Origin: Paenibacillus sp. VTT E-133291
GTDB taxonomy: Bacteria > Bacillota > Bacilli > Paenibacillales > Paenibacillaceae
Reading direction: 5' to 3'
Assembly (NCBI RefSeq): GCF_002264395.1
Contig: NZ_NFVA01000020.1
Coordinates: forward strand, 1 to 64,000
Length of the DNA stretch: 64,000 nucleotides
The position numbers and the translations under genes are program-made. Numbering within the stretch: the stretch's first letter is position 1; the number at the start of each line of letters is the position of its first letter. Below the pieces are notes generated by a model. The model made no database searches and had not been told where the DNA came from. It saw only the letters and a program-made list of their open reading frames with translations. Positions 49,352-59,261 of this stretch are shown here, in pieces.

Positions 49352-49733
49352 CGGAACCTCTCCTTAATGAATCAAATATCAAATATCAAAGCTTTATCAA
49401 AAGCGTTTTCGATCCCTCCCAAACCCTCCCTTCCAAGGGAGGGCCCCAAGGGTTGCACCCTCTGGACACCCGCATTTATTGGCGAAGGAGGTTGGTAGGA
49501 CGGGACTTAGTGACAGTGCTGCTTGGAGCGCTTATCCCTACGGGACCGCTTGGACGTTAGGCGCACACTTGCTAAGTGCGGGAAGTGCAAGATTACCGCA
49601 ACTGCTATAACGTTGCAGGGCGCTGTCCCTGCGGGATACGCGTAAGTGCTAAGAGCATTGCGGAGCACTCTCCCTACGTAATACACGTAAGTGCTAAGCT
49701 GTCCCTGCGGGATGCGTGTCCATCTATTTATTC
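49352..49733. other. Repeat-rich uvrB-uvrA intergenic region
   Basis: About 380 bp, more GC-rich than its surroundings, with a CCCTCCCTT-cc-AAGGGAGGG palindrome near 49423-49444 and the 31-bp repeats listed separately. No gene is supportable here, although open frames cross it by chance. Confidence 0.5.
49530..49723 (+). repeat. Imperfect 31-bp repeats between uvrB and uvrA
   Basis: CTGTCCCTGCGGGATACGCG-TAAGTGCTAAG at 49623-49653 recurs with changes at 49668-49698 (CTCTCCCTACGTAATACACG-TAAGTGCTAAG), in truncated form at 49699-49723 (CTGTCCCTGCGGGATGCGTG), and more weakly at 49532-49560 (TTATCCCTACGGGACCGC). Each unit contains a short TCCC-TGC-GGGA dyad. Confidence 0.7.
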
Positions 49734-49766
49734 AAAAAGAACGGCCTGGACAGCACCGTTCATTTA
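49734..49766 (-). terminator. Terminator after uvrB
   Basis: On the minus strand GAACGG-tgctgtccagg-CCGTTC followed by TTTTTG. It suggests that uvrB can be transcribed separately from uvrA. Confidence 0.7.
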
Positions 49767-49801
49767 CATATTTTAAATATCGGTGATGCATTTAAGGTTT
49801 A

Positions 49802-51793
49802 TTACTCGGCCCGAAGCTCCAACAATGCGTCACGCAGCTCTGCCGCGCGCTCAAATTGCAAGTTCTTCGCTGCGTCCTTCATCTCGGCTTCCAGACGCTG
49901 GATCAGGCTTTGTTTCTCTTTCTTATTCATCTTGCCACCAACACCCGTGAGGTAATCCGCTTTAGTCTCAGCAACCTTCGTTGCCTCGATGATGTCACGC
50001 ACCTTTTTATTAATGGTGGTTGGGGTAATGCCATGTTTCTCATTATGGGCGATCTGGATGGCGCGGCGACGCGATGTTTCGCTCATCGCTTTCTCCATCG
50101 AATCCGTGATCCGATCACCGTACATAATGACACGCCCCTCGGAGTTACGGGCCGCACGGCCAATCGTCTGAATTAGCGAACGCTCGGAACGAAGGAAGCC
50201 CTCTTTATCGGCATCGAGTATAGCGACCAGCGATACTTCCGGTAGATCGAGACCTTCTCTTAGCAGGTTAATCCCTACTAAAACATGGAAAGTACCCAGA
50301 CGAAGATCCCGCAAGATCGCCATCCGTTCCAGTGTTTTGATATCAGAGTGCATATACCGAACCTTAATCCCAATTTCCTTAAAGTAATCTGTCAGATCTT
50401 CCGACATCTTCTTCGTCAACGTTGTGACGAGGACGCGTTCGTCTCGTTCTACCCGATCACGAATCTCACTAATCAAGTCATCGATTTGTCCCTCTGTAGG
50501 ACGAACCTCAATGATCGGATCTAAAAGACCTGTAGGCCGAATAATCTGCTGCACCATGGTGTCACAGTGCTCCATTTCATAAGGTCCCGGTGTCGCAGAA
50601 ACATATACGATCTGCTTCACCTTTTCTTCGAATTCCTCAAACTGAAGTGGACGGTTATCGAGCGCAGACGGCAAACGGAAACCATGCTCTACCAGTACTG
50701 TCTTACGCGCCCGGTCACCGTTATACATCGCCCGAATCTGCGGAAGTGTAACATGGGACTCATCAATAATGATCAGCATATCATCCGGAAAATAATCCAT
50801 TAATGTATATGGGGTTGCCCCTGGTTCACGGAAGGTGAGTGGTCCGGAATAGTTCTCAATCCCTGAGCAGAAGCCCACTTCCTTCATCATTTCAATATCA
50901 TAACGTGTCCGCTGTTCCAGACGTTGAGCTTCAAGAAGCTTTCCTGCGTCACGAAGAACCGTTAAGCGGTCTTCCAACTCTTTTTCAATGTTGACCAGTG
51001 CTACACGCATTGTTTCTTCTTTGGTAACAAAGTGAGACGCCGGAAAAATAGCGACATGATCGCGTTCCCCGATCAGTTCACCCGTCAGCACATCAATCTC
51101 AGTGATTCGCTCAATTTCATCACCGAACAATTCGACCCGAATGGCATGCTCACCCTGAGATGCCGGGAAAATCTCAACCACATCACCACGTACACGGAAG
51201 GTTCCGCGTACAAAATTGATATCATTACGCTGGTACTGGATATCCACTAGCCTGCTCAAAATCTCATTTCGAGGCTTCTCCATCCCAACCCGCAATGACA
51301 AAAGCAAGCTTCCATATTCCATCGGCGAACCGAGGCCGTAAATACAAGACACACTCGCCACAATAATAACGTCACGCCGTTCGAACAAGGAGCTCGTTGC
51401 GGAGTGGCGCAATTTATCAATCTCTTCATTAATACTGGAGTCTTTCTCGATATAAGTATCGGAGGAGGGAATATACGCCTCTGGTTGGTAATAGTCGTAG
51501 TAGCTGACGAAATAGTCTACCGAATTATGCGGAAAAAACTCCTTAAACTCACTCGCCAGTTGGGCAGCCAAAGTCTTGTTGTGCGCAATAACTAATGTCG
51601 GGCGGTTTAATTTGGAAATAACTTGTGCAACGGTAAACGTCTTCCCCGTACCCGTCGCGCCCAGCAGCGTCTGGTGCTTCTTGCCCTGCCGGATGCCTTG
51701 TAGTAATTCCTCTATGGCATGAGGCTGATCGCCCTGGGGTGTATACTCGGACTCCAATTCAAAAGTCTTCGTACTGACGACAATATCACTCAT
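49802..51793 (-). CDS. uvrB: Excinuclease ABC subunit B
   Basis: A 663-residue helicase-like subunit that verifies damage and recruits UvrC. Seen: Walker A GATGTGKT (45-52), the beta-hairpin region [29 protein letters not shown], the helicase motif [29 protein letters not shown] and a C-terminal UVR domain ([20 protein letters not shown]). GGGGAGACGGGCAA precedes the ATG. Likely SOS-controlled in relatives, but no convincing LexA box was found upstream. Confidence 0.97.
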   Translation of the reverse strand: MSDIVVSTKTFELESEYTPQGDQPHAIEELLQGIRQGKKHQTLLGATGTGKTFTVAQVISKLNRPTLVIAHNKTLAAQLASEFKEFFPHNSVDYFVSYYDYYQPEAYIPSSDTYIEKDSSINEEIDKLRHSATSSLFERRDVIIVASVSCIYGLGSPMEYGSLLLSLRVGMEKPRNEILSRLVDIQYQRNDINFVRGTFRVRGDVVEIFPASQGEHAIRVELFGDEIERITEIDVLTGELIGERDHVAIFPASHFVTKEETMRVALVNIEKELEDRLTVLRDAGKLLEAQRLEQRTRYDIEMMKEVGFCSGIENYSGPLTFREPGATPYTLMDYFPDDMLIIIDESHVTLPQIRAMYNGDRARKTVLVEHGFRLPSALDNRPLQFEEFEEKVKQIVYVSATPGPYEMEHCDTMVQQIIRPTGLLDPIIEVRPTEGQIDDLISEIRDRVERDERVLVTTLTKKMSEDLTDYFKEIGIKVRYMHSDIKTLERMAILRDLRLGTFHVLVGINLLREGLDLPEVSLVAILDADKEGFLRSERSLIQTIGRAARNSEGRVIMYGDRITDSMEKAMSETSRRRAIQIAHNEKHGITPTTINKKVRDIIEATKVAETKADYLTGVGGKMNKKEKQSLIQRLEAEMKDAAKNLQFERAAELRDALLELRAE

Positions 51794-51878
51794 TTGCCCG
51801 TCTCCCCTCTATCGTCTAAACTAGATTAATATATTATAATTGTTGTCTGAATGTTCTCTCTCCATACGATAGCAAGCT

Positions 51879-51970
51879 AAACGCCTTTGGCGTCTCTAAA
51901 AGACGTTAAGCGTTTGTGCGAGAATTATAAGGTTTAAGTATAACGTGAAACTTATACTTTCTTATAATTA
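51879..51970 (+). repeat. Two-hairpin dispersed repeat, copy B
   Basis: AAACGCCTTTGGCGTCTC-taaaa-GACGTTAAGCGTTT followed by AATTATAAGGTTTAAGTATAACG paired with CTTATACTTTCTTATAATT. Same layout and orientation as the copies at 4212 and 56152. Lies between uvrB (minus) and motA (plus), divergent. Confidence 0.8.
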
Positions 51971-52015
51971 AAAATATGGAAGATAAGAATATGTGTTCCC
52001 GTTCATTATACAGTG

Positions 52016-52043
52016 TTGACTAGATCGATGCAAACCATAATAC
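52016..52043 (+). promoter_or_regulatory. Promoter of the stator gene pair
   Basis: TTGACT (52016-52021), a 16-bp spacer, then TAATAC (52038-52043), 24 bp before the ATG. Looks like a vegetative promoter rather than a SigD flagellar one. Confidence 0.5.
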
Positions 52044-52067
52044 ATAGAAATGTTAGGAGCTTGAAGC

Positions 52068-52850
52068 ATGGATATTACCTCAATAATTGGCCTATTGGCT
52101 GGACTGGCTGCGTTAATCGGCGGCTATCTCTGGGAAGGCGGAAGCCTCTCAGGACTGCTGCAGCTTAATGCGGCTTTGATTGTGTTCGGGGGTACATTTG
52201 CCGCCGTTATGATCAGCTTCCCGGCATCTAAGCTGCGCTCCATTCCAACAGCACTACGCATGGCTTTCGGCAGCAACCCTGATCGTGATATGGAAAAAGC
52301 TGAAGAACTCATTGCAATGGCAACCGTGGCCCGTCGCGGCGGCGTTTTAATGTTAGAAAAACAAGCTGAAGAACATCCGGATTCTTTTACACGTGAAGGT
52401 CTGCTTCTTATTGTCGACGGCACTGATCCTGAGCAGGTAAGACAGATTTTGGAACTGGAAATGGACGCTAAAGAATTGAAGCATGAGAACTATGCTAAGA
52501 TTTTTGAAGCTGCTGGTGGATATGCACCAACGATGGGAATTATCGGGACGGTGATGGGTCTCATCCGTGTACTTGGCAACCTTACAGATCCGTCAAATCT
52601 GGGCACATCTATCGCAGTAGCGTTCACTGCAACGTTGTACGGTGTAGCCATCGCTAATTTAATATTTTTACCCATTGCCTCCAAAATCAAATCCCGCAGT
52701 CAAAGTGAGCTACATAGCATGGAAATGCTGCTAGTAGGTATTCTTTCTCTACAGAATGGGGATCATCCACTGCTGGTACGTAAAAAAATGAACTCATTCA
52801 TCTCAGACTCGGACACGAATGACCGTGCGGAAACTAGAGGCCTTTTATGA
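52068..52850 (+). CDS. MotA/MotP-type flagellar motor stator protein
   Basis: A 260-residue protein with four membrane segments (about 3-22, 30-50, 150-172 and 182-203): LLQLNAALIVFGGTFAAVMISFP near the start and GGYAPTMGIIGTVMGLIRVL and GTSIAVAFTATLYGVAIANL later, the MotA signature. It forms the ion channel with the MotB-like partner and pushes on the rotor. AGGAG lies 8 bp before the ATG. The stop overlaps the partner's start as ATGA. Proton (MotA) versus sodium (MotP) type was not decided. Confidence 0.9.
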   Translation: MDITSIIGLLAGLAALIGGYLWEGGSLSGLLQLNAALIVFGGTFAAVMISFPASKLRSIPTALRMAFGSNPDRDMEKAEELIAMATVARRGGVLMLEKQAEEHPDSFTREGLLLIVDGTDPEQVRQILELEMDAKELKHENYAKIFEAAGGYAPTMGIIGTVMGLIRVLGNLTDPSNLGTSIAVAFTATLYGVAIANLIFLPIASKIKSRSQSELHSMEMLLVGILSLQNGDHPLLVRKKMNSFISDSDTNDRAETRGLL

Positions 52851-53683
52851 GACAAAGAGACCGGCGCAAGCGGCGTGTAGAGACTCGGGAAAGCCGTGAC
52901 CGTTGGATGATTACTTATGCAGATCTAATTACACTTTTACTTATTTTTTTCGTTATATTGTATGCGATGAGCAGCCTGGATACTGACAAATATAACATCG
53001 TGACAGGCTCGTTATCCGAGACCTTCAAGTCTGGAACCACTGTCCTTGAGGGTGGGAACGGTATTTTAGATGCTGGGAAATCAACTGAGAACAAACCGGA
53101 AAGTACAGACGGAAATGAGGATGCAGCTGCAACTGCAAGACCGGATGACGGATCTGGTGAACAAGCGGAGAATGAAACACCTTCGGCACGTGAGCTCGCT
53201 TTTCGAGAACAAGAGACTAAACTTGCTGAATTAATGGGTGTGATCACCCACTATGTGGAGGAAAATAATCTCGGAGAACAAATTTTTGTTGCTGACAAAC
53301 CGCAGGGTATAGAAATCACACTCAGTGATCGTTTTCTATTCGATATAGGTAAGGCAGACCTGAAATCACCAGCCTTCCCTGCTCTTCAGCAGTTATCTGG
53401 TTTATTCAAAGACATCGGCGCAAAGATTAGCATTGAAGGACATACCGACAATACGCCAGTATCTTCGGCTTCTCACTATAACGACAACTGGGAGCTGTCT
53501 GGTGCTCGTGCGCTATCTGTACTGCGCTTTTTTCTAGACCATGAAGGACTGAAGCCGGATACTTTTCAATACGCAGGTTATGCTGACACCCAGCCCACCG
53601 CAGATAATACCACGATAGCAGGTAAGCAGAAGAACCGCCGTGTAGAGATCATTGTGCTGCGGCAGCTTCAAGAGGGTGAATAA
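52847..53683 (+). CDS. MotB/MotS-type flagellar motor stator protein
   Basis: A 278-residue partner of the MotA-like protein. A basic N-terminus, then RWMITYADLITLLLIFFVIL with the channel Asp26. A variable, acidic Glu/Asp/Ala-rich linker (about 60-110) leads to a C-terminal OmpA-like peptidoglycan-binding domain (SIEGHTDNTPVSS, NWELSGARALSVLRFF, NRRVEIIV). It anchors the stator to the wall. The 4-bp overlap with the upstream gene implies coupling. Confidence 0.9.
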   Translation: MRQRDRRKRRVETRESRDRWMITYADLITLLLIFFVILYAMSSLDTDKYNIVTGSLSETFKSGTTVLEGGNGILDAGKSTENKPESTDGNEDAAATARPDDGSGEQAENETPSARELAFREQETKLAELMGVITHYVEENNLGEQIFVADKPQGIEITLSDRFLFDIGKADLKSPAFPALQQLSGLFKDIGAKISIEGHTDNTPVSSASHYNDNWELSGARALSVLRFFLDHEGLKPDTFQYAGYADTQPTADNTTIAGKQKNRRVEIIVLRQLQEGE

Positions 53684-54135
53684 AATATTGATTGTACTCA
53701 GAGCTAGATATAGTAGTTAGTGCGGGTGCGAATCTGCTATCAACATACTAAAATGGACTTGCCACTATTAATTACGGAAATACTCCCTGATTATCCGCGT
53801 GATCTCTTGTTCAGGCGCAAGATTAGGGAATTCCTCCCTGATTAATCCCCTATTTAGTAAAAAATAGCGGTTTCACCGGAATTTTCAGGGAGAAATTCCC
53901 TAAAAGCCTTAGTTTCACGCTATATTCGTCTAAAATGAGGGAGGTTTTCCCTATTTACACAACTAGCAGATTCGCTTTTAAATAAAATCAAATAATTCCG
54001 AGCCGTCCCAGGGTATGACGCAAAAATTCCCACCCACCTCTAAATAAAAATACCAAACAGCAAGTCCCCAAAAACAGAAACTTGCTGCTACAAATATCAC
54101 TCGCGATAAAATTAATATCCTGTGAATAATCCCAA
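53684..54135. other. Convergent intergenic region after motB-like gene and gcvH
   Basis: About 450 bp between convergent genes. It contains the second four-palindrome array (53773-53955, listed separately). No strong terminator was identified for either gene; the array hairpins could serve. Nothing else is recognisable. Confidence 0.5.
53773..53955. repeat. Four-palindrome repeat array, copy 2
   Basis: Palindromes start at 53773 (TTACGGAAATACTCCCTGA), 53824 (TTAGGGAATTCCTCCCTGA), 53885 (TTCAGGGAGAAATTCCCTAA) and 53937 (TGAGGGAGGTTTTCCCTAT). Distances are 51, 61 and 52 bp, matching copy 1 at 45888-46070. The last unit shares GGGAGGTTTTCCCTA exactly with the last unit of copy 1. Sequences between units are poorly conserved. 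Confidence 0.8.
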
Positions 54136-54528
54136 TTACTCTCCTACCAATGCACGATATCCGGATGCATCCAGCAGACCTTTTACAGCATCAGCATACT
54201 CTCCGTCCACTTCAATTTCAAAAATCCAACCCTCGCCATACGGCTTATCGTTGATCAGCTCCGGACTAGCCTCTAAACCGTCATTAATCTTGGTAACCGT
54301 CCCCGAGACGGGTGAATATAATTCCGATACAGTCTTAACGGATTCGATACTGCCTACGCTGTCACCGGCTGAAATGGCCGAGCCCACTTCTGGAAATTCC
54401 ACAAATACGATATCGCCTAACAAATGCTGAGCATGATCCGTAATCCCAATACGTACTACGCGTCCTTCCACTTGCTGTGCCCACTCATGCTCTTCGCTGT
54501 AAAGAAGGTGATCTAAAACTTCACTCAT
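54136..54528 (-). CDS. gcvH: Glycine cleavage system H protein
   Basis: A 130-residue lipoyl carrier that shuttles the aminomethyl group between the P, T and L proteins. It has the lipoylation motif SIESVKTVSELYSP (lysine in ESVKT), preceded by GDIVFVEFPEVG and followed by VSGTVTKIND. The ATG at 54528 has GAGGCGG 6 bp upstream; an in-frame upstream ATG adds seven residues but lacks a site. Unusually it lies divergent from gcvT-gcvPA-gcvPB and so outside the glycine riboswitch transcript. A -35 TTGACA with a weak -10 TAGGCT lies upstream on its strand. Confidence 0.95.
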   Translation of the reverse strand: MSEVLDHLLYSEEHEWAQQVEGRVVRIGITDHAQHLLGDIVFVEFPEVGSAISAGDSVGSIESVKTVSELYSPVSGTVTKINDGLEASPELINDKPYGEGWIFEIEVDGEYADAVKGLLDASGYRALVGE

Positions 54529-54694
54529 TTCAAGCCGCCTCATTTCCAAATTGGAATTCTAAATTTAGTTATAGCCTAAGTGATCCCAGAGCAGAATGTC
54601 AATATTACTAACAGTAAAATAAATTTGTCGTTTTTTTGACTTTTTCTTGTTGACAGCGCCCTCCTATACCCGTTTAATGGAGACATACAAGAAG

Positions 54695-54750
54695 AAACGA
54701 CGTTGTCGTCTTTTTTATAGACGATAACCGTTTCTCGGAGAAATATAAAA
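54695..54750 (+). repeat. Two-hairpin dispersed repeat, copy D (first half only)
   Basis: AAACGACGTTGTCGTC-ttttttata-GACGATAACCGTTTCTC then GAGAAATATAAAA. It corresponds to the first hairpin of copies A to C; the second hairpin is missing. It lies just upstream of the glycine riboswitch, downstream of a possible -35 TTGACA at 54651. Confidence 0.65.
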
Positions 54751-54775
54751 CAAATACAGTTGCGGATGATGGCAT

Positions 54776-55020
54776 AGGGAGAGACTGTCTCACTTGAAGA
54801 CGGCGCCGAAGGAGTAAGCCCTAACAGGGGTGAATCTCTCAGGCAAAAGGACCTTTGTCGGACGTACCTCTGGAGAGCATCAGACGCGGGGCTGAGTGCG
54901 TCAGGTCACCAACGGGGAAACTTGCAGGTTCGTTACGGCAGGGTAACTCTCAGGTACAAAGGACAGAGCAGAAAGCGATTAGTGCATTTATGCATGATTG
55001 CTTCTGCCTGTCCTTTTTTT
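54776..55020 (+). promoter_or_regulatory. Tandem glycine riboswitch with terminator hairpin
   Basis: Two aptamers in a row. Aptamer 1 (about 54776-54862) has GGGAGAGAC, GGCGCCGAAGGAGTAA, and GGTGAATCTCTCAGGCAAAA-GGACC. Aptamer 2 (about 54868-54966) has CTGGAGAGCATCAG, CACCAACGGGGAAAC and GGGTAACTCTCAGGTACAAA-GGACAG. The expression platform (54959-55020) pairs AGGACAG-AGCAGAAAGC with GCTTCTGCCTGTCCT followed by TTTTTTT, a terminator. Known members turn gcv operons on when glycine is bound. Confidence 0.96.
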
Positions 55021-55050
55021 CGTATGTAATCAGACTAGGGGAGTGACAAT

Positions 55051-56163
55051 ATGGATGCTTTGAAAAGAACACCTTTTTACGATCTCTATTCCGCTTACAC
55101 GGAGTCCAGGTGCATTGATTTTGGCGGCTGGGAGCTGCCAGTACAGTTTACAGGTATCGTGAAGGAGCATGAAGCTGTTCGCCAGCAGGCTGGACTGTTC
55201 GATGTATCGCATATGGGTGAATTCATGGTGATCGGGAGCGGTGCTGAAGCCTTTTTACAAAAAATGACGACCAACGATGTCAGCCGCCTGACCGATGGTG
55301 CGGCACAATATACGCTGCTCTGTTATCCAAACGGCGGTGTGGTCGACGATTTGCTCGTGTACCGAATAAGTGAAGACCGTTATATGCTTGTCGTAAATGC
55401 CTCCAACATCGATAAGGACTTCCAGTGGCTGCAAGAGCATCTGACCTCTGAATTCGGTGAAGTTACACTCACTAATGTCTCTGACGAGACGCTTTTGCTT
55501 GCCTTGCAAGGCCCGTTGGCAGAGACCATACTCGCGAAAGTTACTGATGCTCCGATCTCAGAACTCAAGCCTTTCCACTTCATCGAACGCGCAACCGTCT
55601 GCGGTGTAGAAGTACTGATCTCCCGTACGGGTTACACCGGCGAAGATGGCTTCGAGATCTACGCTCCGCTGGATCGGGCAGCAACGTTATGGAACGGCCT
55701 ACTTACAGCTGGCACTCCTCACGGATTAACACCTGCTGGACTGGGCGCCCGTGATACGCTGCGTTTTGAAGCAAAATTGCCGCTGTACGGTCAGGAGCTG
55801 TCAGCTGACATCACCCCTCTTGAAGCTGGAGTACAGTTCTTTGTGAAGCTGGACAAAGCGGACTTTATCGGTCGCGATGCGCTATTGCAGCAAAAAGAAG
55901 CCGGTCTACCCCGACGTCTGGTCGGCTTAGAAATGATTGACCGGGGCATTCCGCGCTCCCATTACCCAGTCTATGCGAACGGAATTAAAATCGGAGAGGT
56001 CACAACCGGAACCCAATCACCAACGCTGAAACGCAATCTGGGATTAGCTTTGCTTGATACAGCTTACAGTGAAATAGGCACAGAGGTATTCGTAGAGATA
56101 CGCGGCAAGCAGCTTAAGGCTGTCGTGATTAAAGCCCCTTTTTACAAGTATAAACGCCTTTAG
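55051..56163 (+). CDS. gcvT: Aminomethyltransferase (glycine cleavage T protein)
   Basis: A 370-residue tetrahydrofolate-dependent enzyme that releases ammonia and forms methylene-THF. Seen: [68 protein letters not shown] and the C-terminal THF-linked domain ending [23 protein letters not shown] precedes the ATG. The last three codons and stop (AAACGCCTTTAG) are the first bases of the dispersed repeat copy C, so the repeat has been absorbed into the gene end. Confidence 0.96.
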   Translation: MDALKRTPFYDLYSAYTESRCIDFGGWELPVQFTGIVKEHEAVRQQAGLFDVSHMGEFMVIGSGAEAFLQKMTTNDVSRLTDGAAQYTLLCYPNGGVVDDLLVYRISEDRYMLVVNASNIDKDFQWLQEHLTSEFGEVTLTNVSDETLLLALQGPLAETILAKVTDAPISELKPFHFIERATVCGVEVLISRTGYTGEDGFEIYAPLDRAATLWNGLLTAGTPHGLTPAGLGARDTLRFEAKLPLYGQELSADITPLEAGVQFFVKLDKADFIGRDALLQQKEAGLPRRLVGLEMIDRGIPRSHYPVYANGIKIGEVTTGTQSPTLKRNLGLALLDTAYSEIGTEVFVEIRGKQLKAVVIKAPFYKYKRL

Positions 56164-56244
56164 CGTCCATATTGGGACGGTTAGCTTTTAAGCGAGAAAT
56201 AGAAGGATAAAGTATAGCGTGAAAATTGTACTTTCTTATATTTT
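56152..56244 (+). repeat. Two-hairpin dispersed repeat, copy C (overlaps gcvT end)
   Basis: AAACGCCTTTAGCGTCC-atattg-GGACGGTTAGCTTTT then AAGGATAAAGTATAGCG...TTGTACTTTCTTATATTTT. Same 92-bp layout and orientation as copies at 4212 and 51879. It fills the gcvT-gcvPA gap, so the operon transcript carries both hairpins. Confidence 0.8.
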
Positions 56245-56269
56245 AAAAAAGCCAAGGAGTGAAACCTTA

Positions 56270-57622
56270 ATGAAGCACCGTTATCTGCCCATGACAGCAC
56301 AGGACCGCGTAGAGATGATGGAAACCGTCGGGATTCAGTCCATAGATGAGCTGTTCTCCGATATTCCTGAAGCCGTCCGTTATCAAGGCACTATGCCGAT
56401 GTCTGAACCACTCGATGAGTACGCCCTGCTACGTCACATGAAAGGTCTCGCTGACCGAAATGCTGATTTCGATTCGCACGCCAGCTTCCTCGGCGCCGGA
56501 TTATACGACCATCACATCCCTGTGGTGATCAACCATGTCATTTCCCGTTCTGAATTCTACACTGCTTACACCCCGTATCAACCGGAGATCAGCCAAGGCG
56601 AACTGCAGGCGATCTTCGAATTCCAATCCTACATTTGCGAACTAACCGGTATGAAAGTAGCCAATGCCAGCATGTATGATGGCGCAACCGCATTATCCGA
56701 AGCAGCAGTCCTCGCAGCTGGTGCTACCAAACGCAAAAAATTAATTGTTTCCCGCACCGTTCATCCTGAAGCACGCCAAGTGTTACGCACATCGGCTAAT
56801 GCTTGGGGGCTTGAGGTCGTGGAGATTGACTATAAAAACGGCGTTACCGATCAGGTAAAGCTTGCTGAAGCCATTGATGGTGATACAGCTGCAGTACTGA
56901 TGCAATCGCCTAACTTTTTTGGCAGCATCGAAGATCTTAGCTCTGTTGAGCCGCTGATCCATGCTGTTAAAGGGTTGTTCGTCGTCAGTGCAAATCCGAT
57001 CGCTCTTGGCGTACTAGAAACACCAGGTAAGCTTGGAGCCGACATCGTAGTCGGTGACGCTCAGCCGCTTGGTATTCCAGCTTCCCTCGGCGGTCCAACC
57101 TGTGGATTCTTCGCGGTAGCTGAGCACTTGATGCGTAAGATGCCGGGCCGTATCGTAGGCCAAACGGTTGACCGTAACGGGAAACGCGGCTTCGTTCTGA
57201 CGCTGCAAGCACGGGAGCAGCATATCCGCCGAGAAAAAGCTACCTCGAACATCTGCTCCAATCAGGCGCTGCTGGCTCTCTGCGCATCGGTTTACTTGTC
57301 CGTTATGGGCAAAGAAGGCATGCGTGAAGTAGGCGAGCTAAACATTCGTAAAAGCCATTATGCCGCTGATAAACTTAGCCAACTAACAGGTGCTGAATAT
57401 GCCTTCTCCTCCCCCTTCTTTAACGAGTTTGTCTTGAAGCTTCCTGAGGGAAGCAGCGTTAGCGCAATTAATTCGAAGCTGCTGAAGGAAGGTTATCTCG
57501 GCGGTTATGATCTGGGCCGTGATTATCCTGAGCTTGCTGGACATATGCTGGTTGCCGTAACGGAAAAAAGAAGCAAAAACGAAATCGACCAATTCGCTAG
57601 CGCACTGGAGGGCTGTTTATGA
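56270..57622 (+). CDS. gcvPA: Glycine dehydrogenase (decarboxylating) subunit 1
   Basis: A 450-residue P-protein subunit, N-terminal half of the enzyme in organisms with a split P protein. Seen: [51 protein letters not shown] (read as adjacent segments), and later [10 protein letters not shown] and [19 protein letters not shown] longer frame opening at GTG 56219 is translated repeat DNA; the ATG at 56270 has AAGGAG 11 bp upstream and gives normal length. Its stop overlaps the next start (ATGA). Confidence 0.96.
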   Translation: MKHRYLPMTAQDRVEMMETVGIQSIDELFSDIPEAVRYQGTMPMSEPLDEYALLRHMKGLADRNADFDSHASFLGAGLYDHHIPVVINHVISRSEFYTAYTPYQPEISQGELQAIFEFQSYICELTGMKVANASMYDGATALSEAAVLAAGATKRKKLIVSRTVHPEARQVLRTSANAWGLEVVEIDYKNGVTDQVKLAEAIDGDTAAVLMQSPNFFGSIEDLSSVEPLIHAVKGLFVVSANPIALGVLETPGKLGADIVVGDAQPLGIPASLGGPTCGFFAVAEHLMRKMPGRIVGQTVDRNGKRGFVLTLQAREQHIRREKATSNICSNQALLALCASVYLSVMGKEGMREVGELNIRKSHYAADKLSQLTGAEYAFSSPFFNEFVLKLPEGSSVSAINSKLLKEGYLGGYDLGRDYPELAGHMLVAVTEKRSKNEIDQFASALEGCL

Positions 57623-59079
57623 AACCGGAGCAAAGTCTAATTTTTGAATTAAGCCGTCCCGGCCGTTCGGCCTATTCTTTGCCACTATGCGATGTGCCGC
57701 AGGAAGAAACCTTGGAATCTCTGATTCCATCAGGTTTACTCCGAAGCGAGCCCGTAATGCTTCCAGAAGTATCCGAAGTGGACGTCATTCGCCACTACAC
57801 TTCACTTTCACGACGCAACTTCGGTGTGGATAATGGCTTCTATCCACTGGGTTCATGCACGATGAAATACAATCCGAAGATCAATGAAGATGTAGCCCGC
57901 TTCTCAGGCCTAGCTAAGATCCACCCTTACCAGCCAGAAGAAAGCATTCAAGGCGCACTGCAATTAATGCATACCCTGCAAAATGACTTATCAGCACTAA
58001 CCGGCATGGATGCTGTATCTTTACAGCCTGCCGCAGGTGCTCATGGGGAATGGACCGGTCTCATGATGATTCGTGCCTACCATGAAAGCCGCGGCGAGAC
58101 CCGCACGAAGGTTATCGTGCCGGATTCCTCACACGGCACCAATCCTGCTAGTGCTTCAGCCGCAGGACTTGAAACGATCACGATCCCATCCACAGATAAA
58201 GGGATGGTTGATCTTGAAGCGCTGCGGACAGCAGTCGGCAGCGATACTGCCGCGCTGATGCTGACTAACCCAAGCACACTCGGCTTGTTCGAGACCCAAA
58301 TCGTCGAGATTGCTGAGATCGTGCATGAAGCAGGCGGCTTGCTCTATTACGATGGAGCGAACTCCAATGCTATTATGGGCATTACCCGCCCCGGTGATAT
58401 GGGCTTTGACGTTGTGCATTTGAACTTGCATAAGACAATGAGTACCCCGCACGGCGGCGGTGGCCCTGGAGCCGGACCTGTTGGCGTAAAATCCATCCTG
58501 ATTCCGTTCCTACCACAACCAACTGTGGTGAAAAACGAAGATAACAGCTTCTCACTCGACTTCGGCGGACCTGAATCCATTGGACGCGTGAAAGCTTTTT
58601 ACGGCAACTTTGGTATTCTGGTTCGTGCCTACGCCTATATCCGTACCTATGGCCCAGATGGACTGCGTGAGGTATCCGAAAATGCCGTGCTGAATGCGAA
58701 CTATATGATGCACCGTCTGGCGCCGTATTTTGAAATTCCGTATCCGGGCGTATGTAAGCATGAATTCGTAATGTCCGGCAAAAACCTCAAGCAGTATGGT
58801 GTGCGCACCTTAGACGTTGCTAAACGATTACTCGACTTCGGCTACCATCCGCCAACCGTGTACTTCCCTCTGACTGTTGAGGAATGCATGATGATCGAGC
58901 CTACGGAAACCGAAAGTAAAGAAACGCTCGATGGCTTCATCGATACAATGATCCAGATCGTGAAAGAAGCGCAGGAGACACCGGAGATCGTAATCAACGC
59001 ACCGCATACCACAGAGATTAGCCGTTTGGATGAGACACAAGCTGCGCGTAAGCCGGTATTGAATTGTTCTTGCGGTTAA
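57619..59079 (+). CDS. gcvPB: Glycine dehydrogenase (decarboxylating) subunit 2
   Basis: A 486-residue PLP-containing subunit that decarboxylates glycine and passes the aminomethyl group to the H protein. The PLP-lysine region is [21 protein letters not shown] split around HK-T; other family parts are [23 protein letters not shown] (adjacent segments), [12 protein letters not shown] and [11 protein letters not shown]. It overlaps gcvPA by 4 bp and is the last gene of the riboswitch-controlled operon. The C-terminus ends in a Cys pair (CSCG). Confidence 0.96.
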   Translation: MKPEQSLIFELSRPGRSAYSLPLCDVPQEETLESLIPSGLLRSEPVMLPEVSEVDVIRHYTSLSRRNFGVDNGFYPLGSCTMKYNPKINEDVARFSGLAKIHPYQPEESIQGALQLMHTLQNDLSALTGMDAVSLQPAAGAHGEWTGLMMIRAYHESRGETRTKVIVPDSSHGTNPASASAAGLETITIPSTDKGMVDLEALRTAVGSDTAALMLTNPSTLGLFETQIVEIAEIVHEAGGLLYYDGANSNAIMGITRPGDMGFDVVHLNLHKTMSTPHGGGGPGAGPVGVKSILIPFLPQPTVVKNEDNSFSLDFGGPESIGRVKAFYGNFGILVRAYAYIRTYGPDGLREVSENAVLNANYMMHRLAPYFEIPYPGVCKHEFVMSGKNLKQYGVRTLDVAKRLLDFGYHPPTVYFPLTVEECMMIEPTETESKETLDGFIDTMIQIVKEAQETPEIVINAPHTTEISRLDETQAARKPVLNCSCG

Positions 59080-59096
59080 TAGATAGTGAGCAATAT

Positions 59097-59146
59097 TAAA
59101 AAAGCAGGCCACGATAATCGGTTTATCGTCGGCCTGCTTTTTAGTA
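59097..59146 (+). terminator. Terminator after the gcv operon
   Basis: AAAAAAGCAGGCC-ACGATAA-tcgg-TTTATCGT-CGGCCTGCTTTTT: long stem with flanking A and T runs. Confidence 0.93.
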
Positions 59147-59261
59147 TGCGAATAAAAATCAACACTATGATCTACTCGGCCTGCACCTTCGCAAAAATCT
59201 GGAGTTATGATATTCTAATTTGGAGGGTAGCGTTTTCCCCTTAGAAAGGAATGTATTCCTT

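Noticed and set aside
49352..49801. Small proteins encoded in the uvrB-uvrA gap
   Set aside because: Open frames here run through repeat units, with no start context or conserved pattern.
51794..51878. LexA (SOS) box upstream of uvrB
   Set aside because: AGAACATTCAGAC near 51850 has only one good half-site and no matching second half.
54855..55046. 63-residue open frame
   Set aside because: It lies wholly within the glycine riboswitch and has no ribosome binding site.
56219..56269. GTG start for gcvPA
   Set aside because: The extra 17 codons are the end of the dispersed repeat, and the ATG at 56270 has a good ribosome binding site and gives the family length.
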